A model generated the notes under the pieces. The model saw nothing but the letters and a program-made list of their open reading frames with translations, was not told the DNA's origin and ran no database searches. This document shows positions 7,764-15,169 of a DNA stretch of 18,673 bases, piece by piece. The first letter of the stretch is position 1, and every line of letters starts with the position of its first letter. The translations under genes were made by a program, and so were the position numbers. Origin of the DNA: Pseudobdellovibrio sp031428275 (GTDB lineage: Bacteria; Bdellovibrionota; Bdellovibrionia; Bdellovibrionales; Bdellovibrionaceae); assembly GCA_031428275.1 (NCBI GenBank), contig JANPPC010000011.1, positions 1 through 18,673 of the forward strand, written 5' to 3'.

Positions 7764-9074
7764 CTAATTTAAAAAAGTCTGATTGATCTTTTGAAGCTGT
7801 TGATTTTGGGGTTCCAAAGCAACAGCTTCTTTCATATAAAACTGAGCCTGTCGTCTGTTTTCAAGATCACGCTCTAAAACAGCCATTTGACTATAGTATT
7901 CTGAATCGCGAATTCCCGTTTGCAAAACTTCACGCAATGTTTTGTATGATTTCTGAATTTCGCCGTTCGCAAGCTGCGCGCGCGACAGCACGGATAAAGC
8001 CACCGGGCTTCTTCGAACTTTAGATTCTTCTTCAGCCAGTTGAAGGGCTTCTTTCGCATCATTCGGCTGCCCTCGGTCTAATAAAAGCGATACTAAATCT
8101 AACCGATGCCCAAAACCATTCTTGTCTAATTCCATTCGAATTAAAATTTCGGCTTGGGTTTGAATTTGTAAAGCCGCCTGAGCTTCGTTCATGATAGTTT
8201 TTAATTTCGCAAGATGAACTAAGTAGGCTAACTGTTTTGACGAAGCAAAAGCCGCCTTTAAGTATTTTTCAGAATTGGCATAATCACCTTCACGCAAAAA
8301 TAAATCACCCAGCAAGTCGTAAGCTAAATGGTAATCGCTTTTGATTTTTAAAGCAGAGTTTAAAAGAATTCGAGCGTTAGCGTAATCGCCATTTCGGATT
8401 AATGATCGAGCAAACAAGCAGCGCGCCCATGCAGATTCTTGCTCGGCTCCGAAGTCTTCAAGCTCTAAAGCCCGCTTAAAATCGTTAGTGGATTCAGATA
8501 CGCGGCCTGTTGCTTCCATGATTAAGGCTCTTAAGGCGTAACTTTCAAGTCCCGGGCTGCGATTGATAAATTGATCTGCGAAGCTTCCGGCTTGGGTTAA
8601 ATCACCCATTGCCAAATAAGATGTAATAATAACAGCTAAAGCCGAAGTTTTGCTGCTATCGTTTTGAAAGGCTTCTGTTGCAATTTCGATAGCTTCACGA
8701 AACTCATGACGTGAGGCTTTAACTTTTGCTAAAATGAGTCTAGCGCCCGCGTTGGGTTGTGGCTGAAGTTTCAAAGATTTTCTTGCAGCCTCTTCGGCTT
8801 GATCAAACCAGGTGGTATTTCCCGAAATTTTTCCTTGAGCGTAAAAAAGCCCAGCTAAGGTGCCCCAATCGCCAGCCTGCGGCGATGGATTATCGACGCG
8901 CTTTTGCAGAGTTTCAATATCAGAAAGAAAATTCGCGGTTTGCCTAGATTGATATCGATAAACAGCTAATTCTCGAATTTCGCCATCCGCTTTAAAGTGA
9001 AAATAATAAATTAAAGATACTGCGAAGGTAAGACCAATGAATGCAAGAAACAAGAATAGTATTTTTCGTTTCAT
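7764..9074 (-). CDS. Membrane-anchored TPR-repeat protein
   Basis: A 436-residue protein with one N-terminal membrane segment (ILFLFLAFIGLTFAVSLIYY, 5-24), then a domain of helical pairs with tetratricopeptide character from about residue 70 to the end (examples: AARKSLKLQPQPNAGARLI, AYDLLGDLFLREGDYANSE, AVALEPQNQQ). Such proteins hold partners together; the repeats should face the periplasm. The start follows AAAGG at about 6 bases. It is the last gene of the sigma operon, 25 bases after the HupE/UreJ-type gene, and its stop is one base from the convergent DUF4331 lipoprotein stop. With that context it may help assemble or place the transporter or DUF4331 proteins. That role is inferred from gene order. 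Confidence 0.85.
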   Translation of the reverse strand: MKRKILFLFLAFIGLTFAVSLIYYFHFKADGEIRELAVYRYQSRQTANFLSDIETLQKRVDNPSPQAGDWGTLAGLFYAQGKISGNTTWFDQAEEAARKSLKLQPQPNAGARLILAKVKASRHEFREAIEIATEAFQNDSSKTSALAVIITSYLAMGDLTQAGSFADQFINRSPGLESYALRALIMEATGRVSESTNDFKRALELEDFGAEQESAWARCLFARSLIRNGDYANARILLNSALKIKSDYHLAYDLLGDLFLREGDYANSEKYLKAAFASSKQLAYLVHLAKLKTIMNEAQAALQIQTQAEILIRMELDKNGFGHRLDLVSLLLDRGQPNDAKEALQLAEEESKVRRSPVALSVLSRAQLANGEIQKSYKTLREVLQTGIRDSEYYSQMAVLERDLENRRQAQFYMKEAVALEPQNQQLQKINQTFLN

Positions 9075-9099
9075 CGTTAACCTTTTTCTACGCTCTTAA

Positions 9100-10203
9100 T
9101 TAAAAAATTGAAATTTCAAACGCACGTTGCACAAACCAATAGAAACCGGTCAAAAATATGATACTCGCGCAAGTCGGAATGATCAATTTTTTTGCTGCTG
9201 GGTAATAATTCAATATAAATAAAATTGGCATAAAACAAGTGACGATAATTCCTTGACCTAACTCCACACCGACATTAAATGCGATCAAAGCCTGCACCAA
9301 GTGGGTTCCGGATAGCTGCAAACCGGATATGGCTGAAGCAAATCCTAAACCGTGAATTAAACCAAAAAGAAGAGCCACCTTCCATCGATAAGATGAATTT
9401 TTAATAAAAATACTTTCAACAGCGACGATACAAATTGAAAGCGCAATAGCTGATTCGACTAATCGCGATGGAACGCTAACTAAACCCAACGTAGCTAACG
9501 CTAAAGTCAGCGAGTGCCCTAAAGTGAATCCAGTAACCGTTTTCAGTAGCCCGACGAATCCGCCACCACCCAAAAGTAAAGCCAAGACAAAAAGAATATG
9601 ATCGATCCCGACCGGAATATGAAAACCTTCTTCATTTTTCCATTCGCTGACGGAAGCACCAATGTGTTCCATTCCCATCCAAATAAAATCTGCAAATCCG
9701 TATTTTTTTTGATTTATATTTAAATTCAACACACTGTTCGTAGGATCGGCACCGGCCATGTGTTCTTGGCCATCTATTCGGATCATCGATAGTAATCGAT
9801 AACTGGGCTCTAATTTTTTTAGAAAAGGTAGATCAAGATTCAATTGACCCGCAATTTTTTCGCAAGATGCATCAACATCAATCGACAGTAGCTGGGGGTT
9901 TTCAATCTTCACCTGAACAGCCTCGGACCACTGGCAGTCCATTTGATCAAAAGATAGCTGCCCCGAGCCAAGACTTATACTAAACAGTTCATTTTTTTTT
10001 ACTTCAAGCTGCTGACTGGTCAAATCTTTAAGCTCTAGCTGCAGAAGACGTGCGCCGATTTCTGGGTTGATTTCTAGTCGCGCGTGAACCCCTGAACCTT
10101 GCTGTGTAATATTTAAAACGCCGAGATCTAAGGGGTGTCCCATCGCCAGACTGGAATTAAAAATTACAAAAAAAATGAATATTAAAAAACTTTTTATTTT
10201 CAT
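9100..10203 (-). CDS. HupE/UreJ-family membrane protein with periplasmic N-domain
   Basis: A 367-residue protein. The signal peptide (MKIKSFLIFIFFVIFNSSLA) leads to a mature start at GHPLDLG (His23), then a periplasmic beta-rich domain to about residue 190 and a C-terminal membrane part of about six helices. The membrane part has HupE/UreJ signatures: GIDHILFVLALLLGGG (Asp201, His202), FTLGHSLTLALA, FGLIHGLGFASA and FNVGVELGQG. Related proteins are nickel or cobalt permeases or accessory proteins of hydrogenase and urease, so metal transport is plausible, but no such enzyme is encoded here. The frame stays open 36 codons further upstream inside nrsF; ATG 10203 is chosen because it starts the signal peptide and lies 10 bases after the nrsF stop. 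Third gene of the sigma operon. Confidence 0.85.
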   Translation of the reverse strand: MKIKSFLIFIFFVIFNSSLAMGHPLDLGVLNITQQGSGVHARLEINPEIGARLLQLELKDLTSQQLEVKKNELFSISLGSGQLSFDQMDCQWSEAVQVKIENPQLLSIDVDASCEKIAGQLNLDLPFLKKLEPSYRLLSMIRIDGQEHMAGADPTNSVLNLNINQKKYGFADFIWMGMEHIGASVSEWKNEEGFHIPVGIDHILFVLALLLGGGGFVGLLKTVTGFTLGHSLTLALATLGLVSVPSRLVESAIALSICIVAVESIFIKNSSYRWKVALLFGLIHGLGFASAISGLQLSGTHLVQALIAFNVGVELGQGIIVTCFMPILFILNYYPAAKKLIIPTCASIIFLTGFYWFVQRAFEISIF

Positions 10204-10213
10204 AAAGTGAATA

Positions 10214-10861
10214 CTACCATCGCAAAAAACGATGCGCCGCGATTGAGCTAATAAAAGAAAGTATAAATATCGGTAAAAAATGCCAAATTGCAATGTGCAA
10301 AGTGTTTTCATATCGACATATAAATTGCATCAGTAAAGCGCAAAATGCTGCAGAAGACACTGCACTTAATACGCCCGTCAAAGCTAAGCGCGTTGGGGCC
10401 GCTTTACGTAAAATAAAAAACATCCAACTTGTTGATACAACACCTGAAACCAGAATAATAATTCCACAACGACCACGGTAAAAATCCATTTCTCCAATCA
10501 GTTCATTAGATAAACCGAATGTCGTTAAACGAAAAAGTGCGGCTGCTATGAGGCTTGAGAAAAGAAAAGCCAGTATTCTAAAAAAATTGGACCGAAGTCG
10601 GCCCGGTAAAACGCTCAGGTAGGCCATGTAGACACTTATCACGGTTAAAGCTAGCCACAAAAAACTTTCGCCTAGAAATTGTGGCGATTGGACTAAGCTG
10701 CGAGAAAAATCAGCTCGCAATGGCGCTATCACTATTAAAATAGCCAAAATCAAAACGCTTATGAATAGCCATCCAACCCAGTACAAAAAATTCCAAGTTA
10801 CTGCTGCCGACGAGACTGGCTCGGTGGAAATTTTTTTAATAAATTCGGACGTCTTTGTCAT
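10214..10861 (-). CDS. nrsF: NrsF/DUF1109-type membrane anti-sigma factor
   Basis: A 215-residue protein with a short cytosolic N-terminus and about six membrane helices. The C-terminal half shows the family pattern: Cys132 in RGRCG, then KAAPTRLALTG (153-163), Cys182 in FICRYEN, a Trp-His (193-194), and the final RFLRW. NrsF proteins hold an ECF sigma factor at the membrane. In the Caulobacter protein two conserved cysteines at about positions 131 and 181 are needed for the response to chromium and cadmium; here they fall at 132 and 182. The ATG begins two bases after the sigma factor stop, so the pair is probably translationally coupled. Assignment rests on motif recall and gene order. Confidence 0.82.
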   Translation of the reverse strand: MTKTSEFIKKISTEPVSSAAVTWNFLYWVGWLFISVLILAILIVIAPLRADFSRSLVQSPQFLGESFLWLALTVISVYMAYLSVLPGRLRSNFFRILAFLFSSLIAAALFRLTTFGLSNELIGEMDFYRGRCGIIILVSGVVSTSWMFFILRKAAPTRLALTGVLSAVSSAAFCALLMQFICRYENTLHIAIWHFLPIFILSFISSIAAHRFLRW

Positions 10862-10863
10862 AG

Positions 10864-11442
10864 CTACCTAATAACTTCTTTCTTACTTTCGTTCTTCCGT
10901 AAGGCCTTGATCGACCTGTGAATGTTAACTTTGACCGCTGAAATCGACAACGCTAGTTGTTCGGCTATCTTGGCTAATGGTATTTCATCCACTTTGGCCA
11001 TTTTTAGAACTTTTCTTTGAAGCGCAGGCAGTCCTTGCAACAAGTCTTCTACCTTATCTGCAAAAATATCATTGGCATCTTCGGCCACCACCGAAAAAAT
11101 TTGGTCGTACTCGTCGGTCCAAGGAACACAATTCGGGCGTCTAGATTCGGCCCGTATTGAATCAATCAGACGGTAATTTGCAATCGCATAAACCCACGGC
11201 AGTATTGGATCCGAAGTGCGGTAAAGGTGGCGCTTTTGGTGAATAGCTAAAAGAACTTCCTGAACAAGCTCTTCGGCTCTTTCTTTTGAACGCGTCTTCG
11301 ATCCCATTTTTTTCATCAAAAAAATTCTAAGCAGATTAGCAATTTCTTGTAAAAACTCTGCATAAGAGGCTGTATCTCCGGCTAAACCCAGAAGAATTTT
11401 AGAATGCAAACCTTTCTCAAGATCTGACTTTGACTGCCTCAT
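10864..11442 (-). CDS. ECF-type RNA polymerase sigma factor
   Basis: A 192-residue sigma factor with regions 2 and 4 only. Region 2 covers about 45-105, with AEELVQEVLLAIHQKRHLY (core binding) and PWVYAIANYRLIDSIRAESRR (-10 recognition and melting). Region 4 covers about 128-185, with LPALQRKVLKM, a helix-turn-helix (PLAKIAEQLALSISAVKVNIH) and RSIKALRK. Region 3 is absent, as in ECF factors. The gene directly before nrsF marks it as the SigF/NrsF type. The upstream TGTAAC/CGTATT promoter matches the one before the DUF4331 genes, so it probably activates itself. The ATG has no Shine-Dalgarno and lies about 5 bases after the -10 box, so the message may be leaderless. Residues 18-45 match the family start, so a much later start is unlikely. 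Confidence 0.92.
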   Translation of the reverse strand: MRQSKSDLEKGLHSKILLGLAGDTASYAEFLQEIANLLRIFLMKKMGSKTRSKERAEELVQEVLLAIHQKRHLYRTSDPILPWVYAIANYRLIDSIRAESRRPNCVPWTDEYDQIFSVVAEDANDIFADKVEDLLQGLPALQRKVLKMAKVDEIPLAKIAEQLALSISAVKVNIHRSIKALRKNESKKEVIR

Positions 11443-11446
11443 CTGT

Positions 11447-11475
11447 AATACGTTTCCTTTATTTGAAAAGTTACA
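11447..11475 (-). promoter_or_regulatory. ECF-type promoter of the sigma-nrsF operon
   Basis: Read on the minus strand: TGTAAC (11475-11470), 17 bases, CGTATT (11452-11447). Boxes, spacing and the flanks CTGTAACT and AAACGTATT equal those at 6333-6362, while most of the spacer differs, as expected for a functional promoter rather than a simple repeat. Expected transcription start is near 11441, almost on the sigma factor ATG (11442). Confidence 0.7.
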
Positions 11476-11526
11476 GGTTATCTAAATAAGCAGTCTTTAT
11501 TTAAACAATTTTAGTTTGTTTATTGC

Positions 11527-11548
11527 AAATAAAAAAGCCCTTTGGCTT
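11527..11548 (-). terminator. Rho-independent terminator (minus strand)
   Basis: On the minus strand, AAGCC-AAAG-GGCTT is followed directly by a T-rich run (TTTTATTT). It would end leftward transcripts from the 11663-11983 gene just before the sigma operon promoter. The stem is only 5 bp, but the right arm can pair instead with 11641-11632 in a longer structure. Confidence 0.6.
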
Positions 11549-11641
11549 GAGACGATGTCATCAATATTTGCCTAAACATAACACAAATCTACCTATTTCT
11601 ATGTTTAATTCAATATTGCCAAGTCTAAATAGCAAAAGGGC
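11537..11641 (-). ncRNA. Candidate rod-shaped structured RNA ending in a terminator
   Basis: Four nested complementary arms occur in 105 bases: 11537-11546 with 11632-11641 (9 of 10 pairs), 11550-11553 with 11623-11626 (4 pairs), 11562-11570 with 11611-11618 (8 pairs, one bulge), and 11573-11580 with 11600-11607 (8 pairs), closing on a 19-base loop. On the minus strand the outer helix runs straight into a U-run. It lies in the 3' region of the 11663-11983 gene and upstream of the sigma operon promoter. It may be an sRNA, a long terminator, or a switch between this fold and the short terminator hairpin. No known RNA family was recognised; it is much shorter than 6S RNA. Confidence 0.45.
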
Positions 11642-11662
11642 ATCAGGCGTAACTTTTTTAAT

Positions 11663-11983
11663 TTAATCTTCGAAATCTTCGTCGCTTAATTCTTCTAGAT
11701 TCGCGAATTGCATATTTTCAGATTCGATCACCATAATCGGACTTTTATTTAATTTGTGTTTCTTTTCGATCGTTGCACAAATCAACTTAACTACATTCAA
11801 TAAAGCTTCGGCCGTAGTTTCTACGTCAAATTCGAATGTGTCTAAAGGCAGCGCGAAAATCTTTTCGTTCTGATCGGTAACATAGGGATAACCTTCTTCG
11901 TTAGCCATCGCTTCGTCTAATTCTTGAAAAATAACATCGTCTTTTACATCCTGTAACAACACTTTTACGATAAACATGGGCAT
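11663..11983 (-). CDS. Small acidic protein, possibly GhoS/DUF2622-like
   Basis: A 106-residue protein with an acidic tail (LEELSDEDFED). The layout MPMFIVKVLLQDV (strand), ELDEAMANEEGYP (helix), KIFALPLDTFEFDV (strand), a long helix and PIMVIESE (strand) resembles the ferredoxin-like DUF2622 family, which includes the GhoS type V antitoxin. GhoS is an endoribonuclease that cuts the mRNA of the membrane toxin GhoT. No small membrane toxin gene was found beside it. The start has AGGA at 6 bases. Similarity is by pattern only; it could equally be an unrelated small protein. Confidence 0.45.
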   Translation of the reverse strand: MPMFIVKVLLQDVKDDVIFQELDEAMANEEGYPYVTDQNEKIFALPLDTFEFDVETTAEALLNVVKLICATIEKKHKLNKSPIMVIESENMQFANLEELSDEDFED

Positions 11984-12017
11984 ACATATTCCTAGGCTGA
12001 CGGGTTAATTGATTTGG

Positions 12018-13460
12018 TTAATTACTTTGAATTAGTTGCTGCCAGCTATCAAATGGAATTTCCCAATTCTTCAAATAATACTGTTTTAAAGGCTCTGGGG
12101 TGGCAAAAGTTACTTGGTAGGCGCACCGATTCATCTGTTCGCGCTCGCTAAAGCTTTTATTTGCTATGAGTTCATTACAGAAATTATGCAGCCAATAGTT
12201 CTGTAATTCTGCAGTCAGCTTTTGAATCCAAATTCCCCCCATTGAAGTGATCCACTCTTGATCCGTTATAAACTGCGGGTTCGCGGGCTTAAGCCCCGCT
12301 TCCGGAAAGTTTTCGGAGTGCTTATCTTGAATTGATTTATAATCACCCGCAATAGTAGATATGATTTTTTGATTGTTTAAAGACGTATGCAGCTTACCGT
12401 CTAATACCTTAAGCGATTTCGTTTCAACGGCATCATAATAATGGTACCGAATTTCTGGGCGGTACCGAGTCGTATAAACTTTTTCGGTACCGTTTCCATT
12501 AGGTACAACTCGCTCATTCGCCGAACTTCCGAATAATAGGCCCAAGACTGCGATCAATCCCCCATTTGAATTTTCTTTCGGCTGCACCGCACGAATTGAC
12601 TCTTCTTCGTACGCTACTTGCACTGTGTAAGGGGCGCTTCGCCGAACTTCGCTTTCAAGGGTTTTACTTTTGAATTCACCCACTACGCCCGCTGTAAGAA
12701 TCGAAACACCAGCAGGATCATGCCATTTGGATTTCAAAAAAGCAGTTCTGATATTTTGATCAAGTGAGTTTGTTAATTCTAAAGATAAATTTTCGACTTT
12801 CGAATTAGTTTTTAAATCGGCAAACAAGGCGACCGAGTTCTTTAATTTTCTGTCTTTAACGGGATACTTCCAGACCTTACAACTTTGGACCAACCACTTG
12901 TGGGTATAAAATTCGTAATCTTTTAAAGACTTCTCTGATTCGACGCAAAAGCTTTTGCCGGCGTCGTAAATACTATTTTCAAGTGCAGAAACGTTTGCCG
13001 ACATTGCTTTTTCAAGAATAAATCGGTTACGTAAAAACTCGGATTGGGCACCTAACGGATTCTTCTTTTCAATGAAGCCTTTGATCCGACTACGCGTACG
13101 GCCGGCAAAATAATTAATTTCTTCTGTTTGGGTCGCGAAAGCCACCTGGCTTGGAAATACCTGCCACTCATTTTCGTTTTGAATTAACTTTAGTAGTAAA
13201 TTTTCACTTTCGCCGAAGTTATTGGCTAGACGAAACAGTCTTACATCGATCAGTTTTCGTTCGATCCATGCCTGTTGTGCTTTTCGTAAACCCTCAAGCG
13301 CTTCTCCATCGGTCGCATTCGCCTTCGTCGCGCGTTGAAATAGTGATAAGGCATTTTCAACTTCGCCTTTTGCTAAAGCCTCTCGACCTTGATCGGTCAA
13401 ACTTGCACAACCCGTAAGTAAAAAAAACAACGTTATCGCTTTAAAGATATTTTTTCTCAT
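12018..13460 (-). CDS. Large lipoprotein with N-terminal TPR-like repeats
   Basis: A 480-residue lipoprotein. The signal peptide ends in the lipobox LTGC with Cys18 as the lipidated residue. Residues 20-65 form TPR-like helices (EALAKGEVENALSLFQRAT, then ATDGEALEGLRKAQQAW). The rest has no domain I recognise. Around residue 300-312 a Gly/Leu-rich stretch (GGLIAVLGLLFGSS) could insert in or lie against a membrane. Conserved-looking Cys pairs (Cys170, Cys192 and two near the C-terminus) suggest disulfides in the periplasm. The Shine-Dalgarno is weak. It precedes the GhoS-like gene by a 34-base gap and may be cotranscribed. Function unknown. Confidence 0.75.
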   Translation of the reverse strand: MRKNIFKAITLFFLLTGCASLTDQGREALAKGEVENALSLFQRATKANATDGEALEGLRKAQQAWIERKLIDVRLFRLANNFGESENLLLKLIQNENEWQVFPSQVAFATQTEEINYFAGRTRSRIKGFIEKKNPLGAQSEFLRNRFILEKAMSANVSALENSIYDAGKSFCVESEKSLKDYEFYTHKWLVQSCKVWKYPVKDRKLKNSVALFADLKTNSKVENLSLELTNSLDQNIRTAFLKSKWHDPAGVSILTAGVVGEFKSKTLESEVRRSAPYTVQVAYEEESIRAVQPKENSNGGLIAVLGLLFGSSANERVVPNGNGTEKVYTTRYRPEIRYHYYDAVETKSLKVLDGKLHTSLNNQKIISTIAGDYKSIQDKHSENFPEAGLKPANPQFITDQEWITSMGGIWIQKLTAELQNYWLHNFCNELIANKSFSEREQMNRCAYQVTFATPEPLKQYYLKNWEIPFDSWQQLIQSN

Positions 13461-13575
13461 ATAAAAAGCCTACCCCTGCGCTCTGCTTAAAACCAAGTTC
13501 GAAAGAAAGCTGCAAGGCATTTAATGTGACTAAAAAGATAGTAAAACTAAATTCACTGAACAATATCAGATATTT

Positions 13576-14409
13576 ATGGTGCCGTTTTTGAAAAGCCAAA
13601 GCTTAATGAATCATATCAAGGCCCTAGTACAATCCGTTGGCTTTAGCGATTTTAAGTTGTCGATTTTAAAGACAGTGGCTGCCTTCTTTTGTATTTTACT
13701 GGTCGCGGCGAAAGCCTTCGCTTACCCGCCTATTGATATCGTATTTGATTTAGACTGGACCATTATCAATCCGACGACTGAAGCTATGGCCGAAGCTGTA
13801 CCAGAAAATACGATTCGAATTGACGAAAAACTCTATCGATTTTCTGATCATACGTTTGAAGTTTTATCGTCTTTGCACCAAATCCCAGACGTACGAATTT
13901 CTTACTTTAGTGGTGGGGCCGCTGAAAGAAACCACACGGTTATTAAAGCAATTTATGAAAAGATTAATTTGCTTTATCCGAACAATAATTTCAAATTTAA
14001 TAAAATATTATCAGCCACCAATTTAACTCAAGTGTCGGCTGATCTCGATTTAAAATTCTCGCAGCGGTACAAGAAAGATCTATCCGCACACTTCGATTTG
14101 AACAATGCTGTTTTGGTCGACGATATTCAAAAATTTATTTTACCAGGCCAAGAAAAAAATATGCTCTGGCTGGGGAAGACCTATAACGATCGACCGCTCT
14201 ATCAATTAGCGCCTCTGGAAGAGCCCGCCGACACCGCTTATTCAGCACCGAACGAAATCGAATGGCGCCGAGACCGCAATAAGCTCTTAATAATTCAGCA
14301 AACGATTCTAAAAGCTATAGAACTTTCGCACAAAAACGGTTTGAGTTTTATTGAAAACCTTCAGCGTTTTCAATCGCATACGAAAATATGCAGCTCGCTT
14401 TTTCTTTAA
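13576..14409 (+). CDS. Exported HAD-fold protein (probable phosphatase)
   Basis: A 277-residue protein with the four HAD motifs: DLDWT (Asp58 nucleophile, Asp60 general acid, Thr62), motif II Ser in ISYFSGG (about 108-114), a Lys-rich KKDLS segment for motif III, and LVDD for motif IV (about 182-185). A hydrophobic stretch (32-49, ending AKAFA/YPP) looks like a signal peptide with an unusually long leading part. A start at Met11 (13606) would shorten it and cannot be excluded. Neither start has a clear Shine-Dalgarno. The product should act in the periplasm on a phosphorylated substrate that cannot be named. Trp in the DxDxT loop is less usual but allowed. Confidence 0.72.
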   Translation: MVPFLKSQSLMNHIKALVQSVGFSDFKLSILKTVAAFFCILLVAAKAFAYPPIDIVFDLDWTIINPTTEAMAEAVPENTIRIDEKLYRFSDHTFEVLSSLHQIPDVRISYFSGGAAERNHTVIKAIYEKINLLYPNNNFKFNKILSATNLTQVSADLDLKFSQRYKKDLSAHFDLNNAVLVDDIQKFILPGQEKNMLWLGKTYNDRPLYQLAPLEEPADTAYSAPNEIEWRRDRNKLLIIQQTILKAIELSHKNGLSFIENLQRFQSHTKICSSLFL

Positions 14410-14501
14410 AGTGGTTAAGTTTAATTTCACAACGCAGCAAAGTCGCAGGCATATTGTTCGACAAATTCTTTCAATTAATTCAGACTTTTCAAATTTTGTA
14501 G

Positions 14502-14831
14502 GCATCGCTTCTTGAAACCGGCAGAACTCGTCTGCGCCCGATTTTGATGCCGTCGTTTGCGTTAATGGACGGTACACGACCGACGGCGATTGGTCTGAAC
14601 CCCGCGTCTCGTGCACGCACGTCGATGGGCGTTGCCATCGTGGCCGGAGTATTATTATCGACGGTTCTAACTTTAATCGTGGTAGCCGCCCTATTCGTTT
14701 ATGTTGATCGTTTCAGAATCTGGGCAAATAAAATTGGCTCGCTATTTACTTCGAAAACAACTGAAGTTATTCCGGTGATACCGGCCAGAGTTGAAAGCAC
14801 TGCGCATTCATGCCATGTTAAAGATCTATGA
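14502..14831 (+). pseudogene. 3' remnant of an RND efflux pump inner-membrane subunit
   Basis: Translation from 14502 gives ASLLETGRTRLRPILMPSF, then PTAIGLNPASRARTSMGVA and VAGVLLSTVLTLIVVAALF. These are the last two membrane helices and conserved loop of an AcrB-type RND transporter, whose whole length is about 1,000 residues. A stop (TAG 14499-14501) sits right before the homology, and the 90 bases upstream hold no RND sequence, so about 90% of the gene is gone. The usual Pro in VVPALF is Ala here, suggesting relaxed selection. The frame ends in a TGA overlapping the FKBP start (ATGA), which may be left from an older operon. A short translated peptide from TTG 14544 or ATG 14547 is possible but unlikely to function as a pump. 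Confidence 0.82.
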
Positions 14832-15169
14832 ACCAAAATAAATTAATTGTAACTGATGTTAAATTGGGTGAAGGCAATGAAGCCGTCAAAGGTGCGTTAC
14901 TGCTTTGCCACTACACGGGCTACCTTGAAGACGGCACCCAATTCGACTCATCACTAAACCACGGCCGACCGTTTCAATTCGTGATCGGTTCAGGCCGAGT
15001 CATCAAAGGTTGGGACCAGGGCCTTATGGGAATGAAAGAAGGCGGACAGAGAAAATTATTTGTGCCCGCTGAACTGGGTTACGGCGAACGCCAAATTGGA
15101 TCTTTTATTAAACCTCATTCAAACTTGTTATTTGAAATTGAGTTACTTGAAGTTCGTATCCGCGATTAG
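14828..15169 (+). CDS. FKBP-type peptidyl-prolyl cis-trans isomerase
   Basis: A 113-residue single-domain FKBP that speeds cis-trans turning of proline bonds during folding. The binding pocket is complete: Tyr29, Phe39, Asp40 (DGTQFDSS, 35-42), Phe49, Val58-Ile59, Trp62 (GRVIKGWDQGL), Tyr85 (LGYGE) and Phe102. There is no signal peptide, so it is cytosolic, unlike the membrane-targeted FkpA or Mip proteins. Its ATG overlaps the stop of the RND remnant. The Shine-Dalgarno is poor. Its 3' end overlaps yaeQ tail to tail by 4 bases. Confidence 0.95.
   Translation: MNQNKLIVTDVKLGEGNEAVKGALLLCHYTGYLEDGTQFDSSLNHGRPFQFVIGSGRVIKGWDQGLMGMKEGGQRKLFVPAELGYGERQIGSFIKPHSNLLFEIELLEVRIRD

Noticed and set aside
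10204..10311. 36-codon upstream extension of the HupE/UreJ-type gene
   Set aside because: It overlaps the nrsF C-terminus and would bury a good signal peptide that starts at ATG 10203.
11537..11641. 6S RNA
   Set aside because: The rod shape recalls 6S RNA, but the element is about 105 bases against roughly 180, and no central bubble with the usual flanking sequence was seen.
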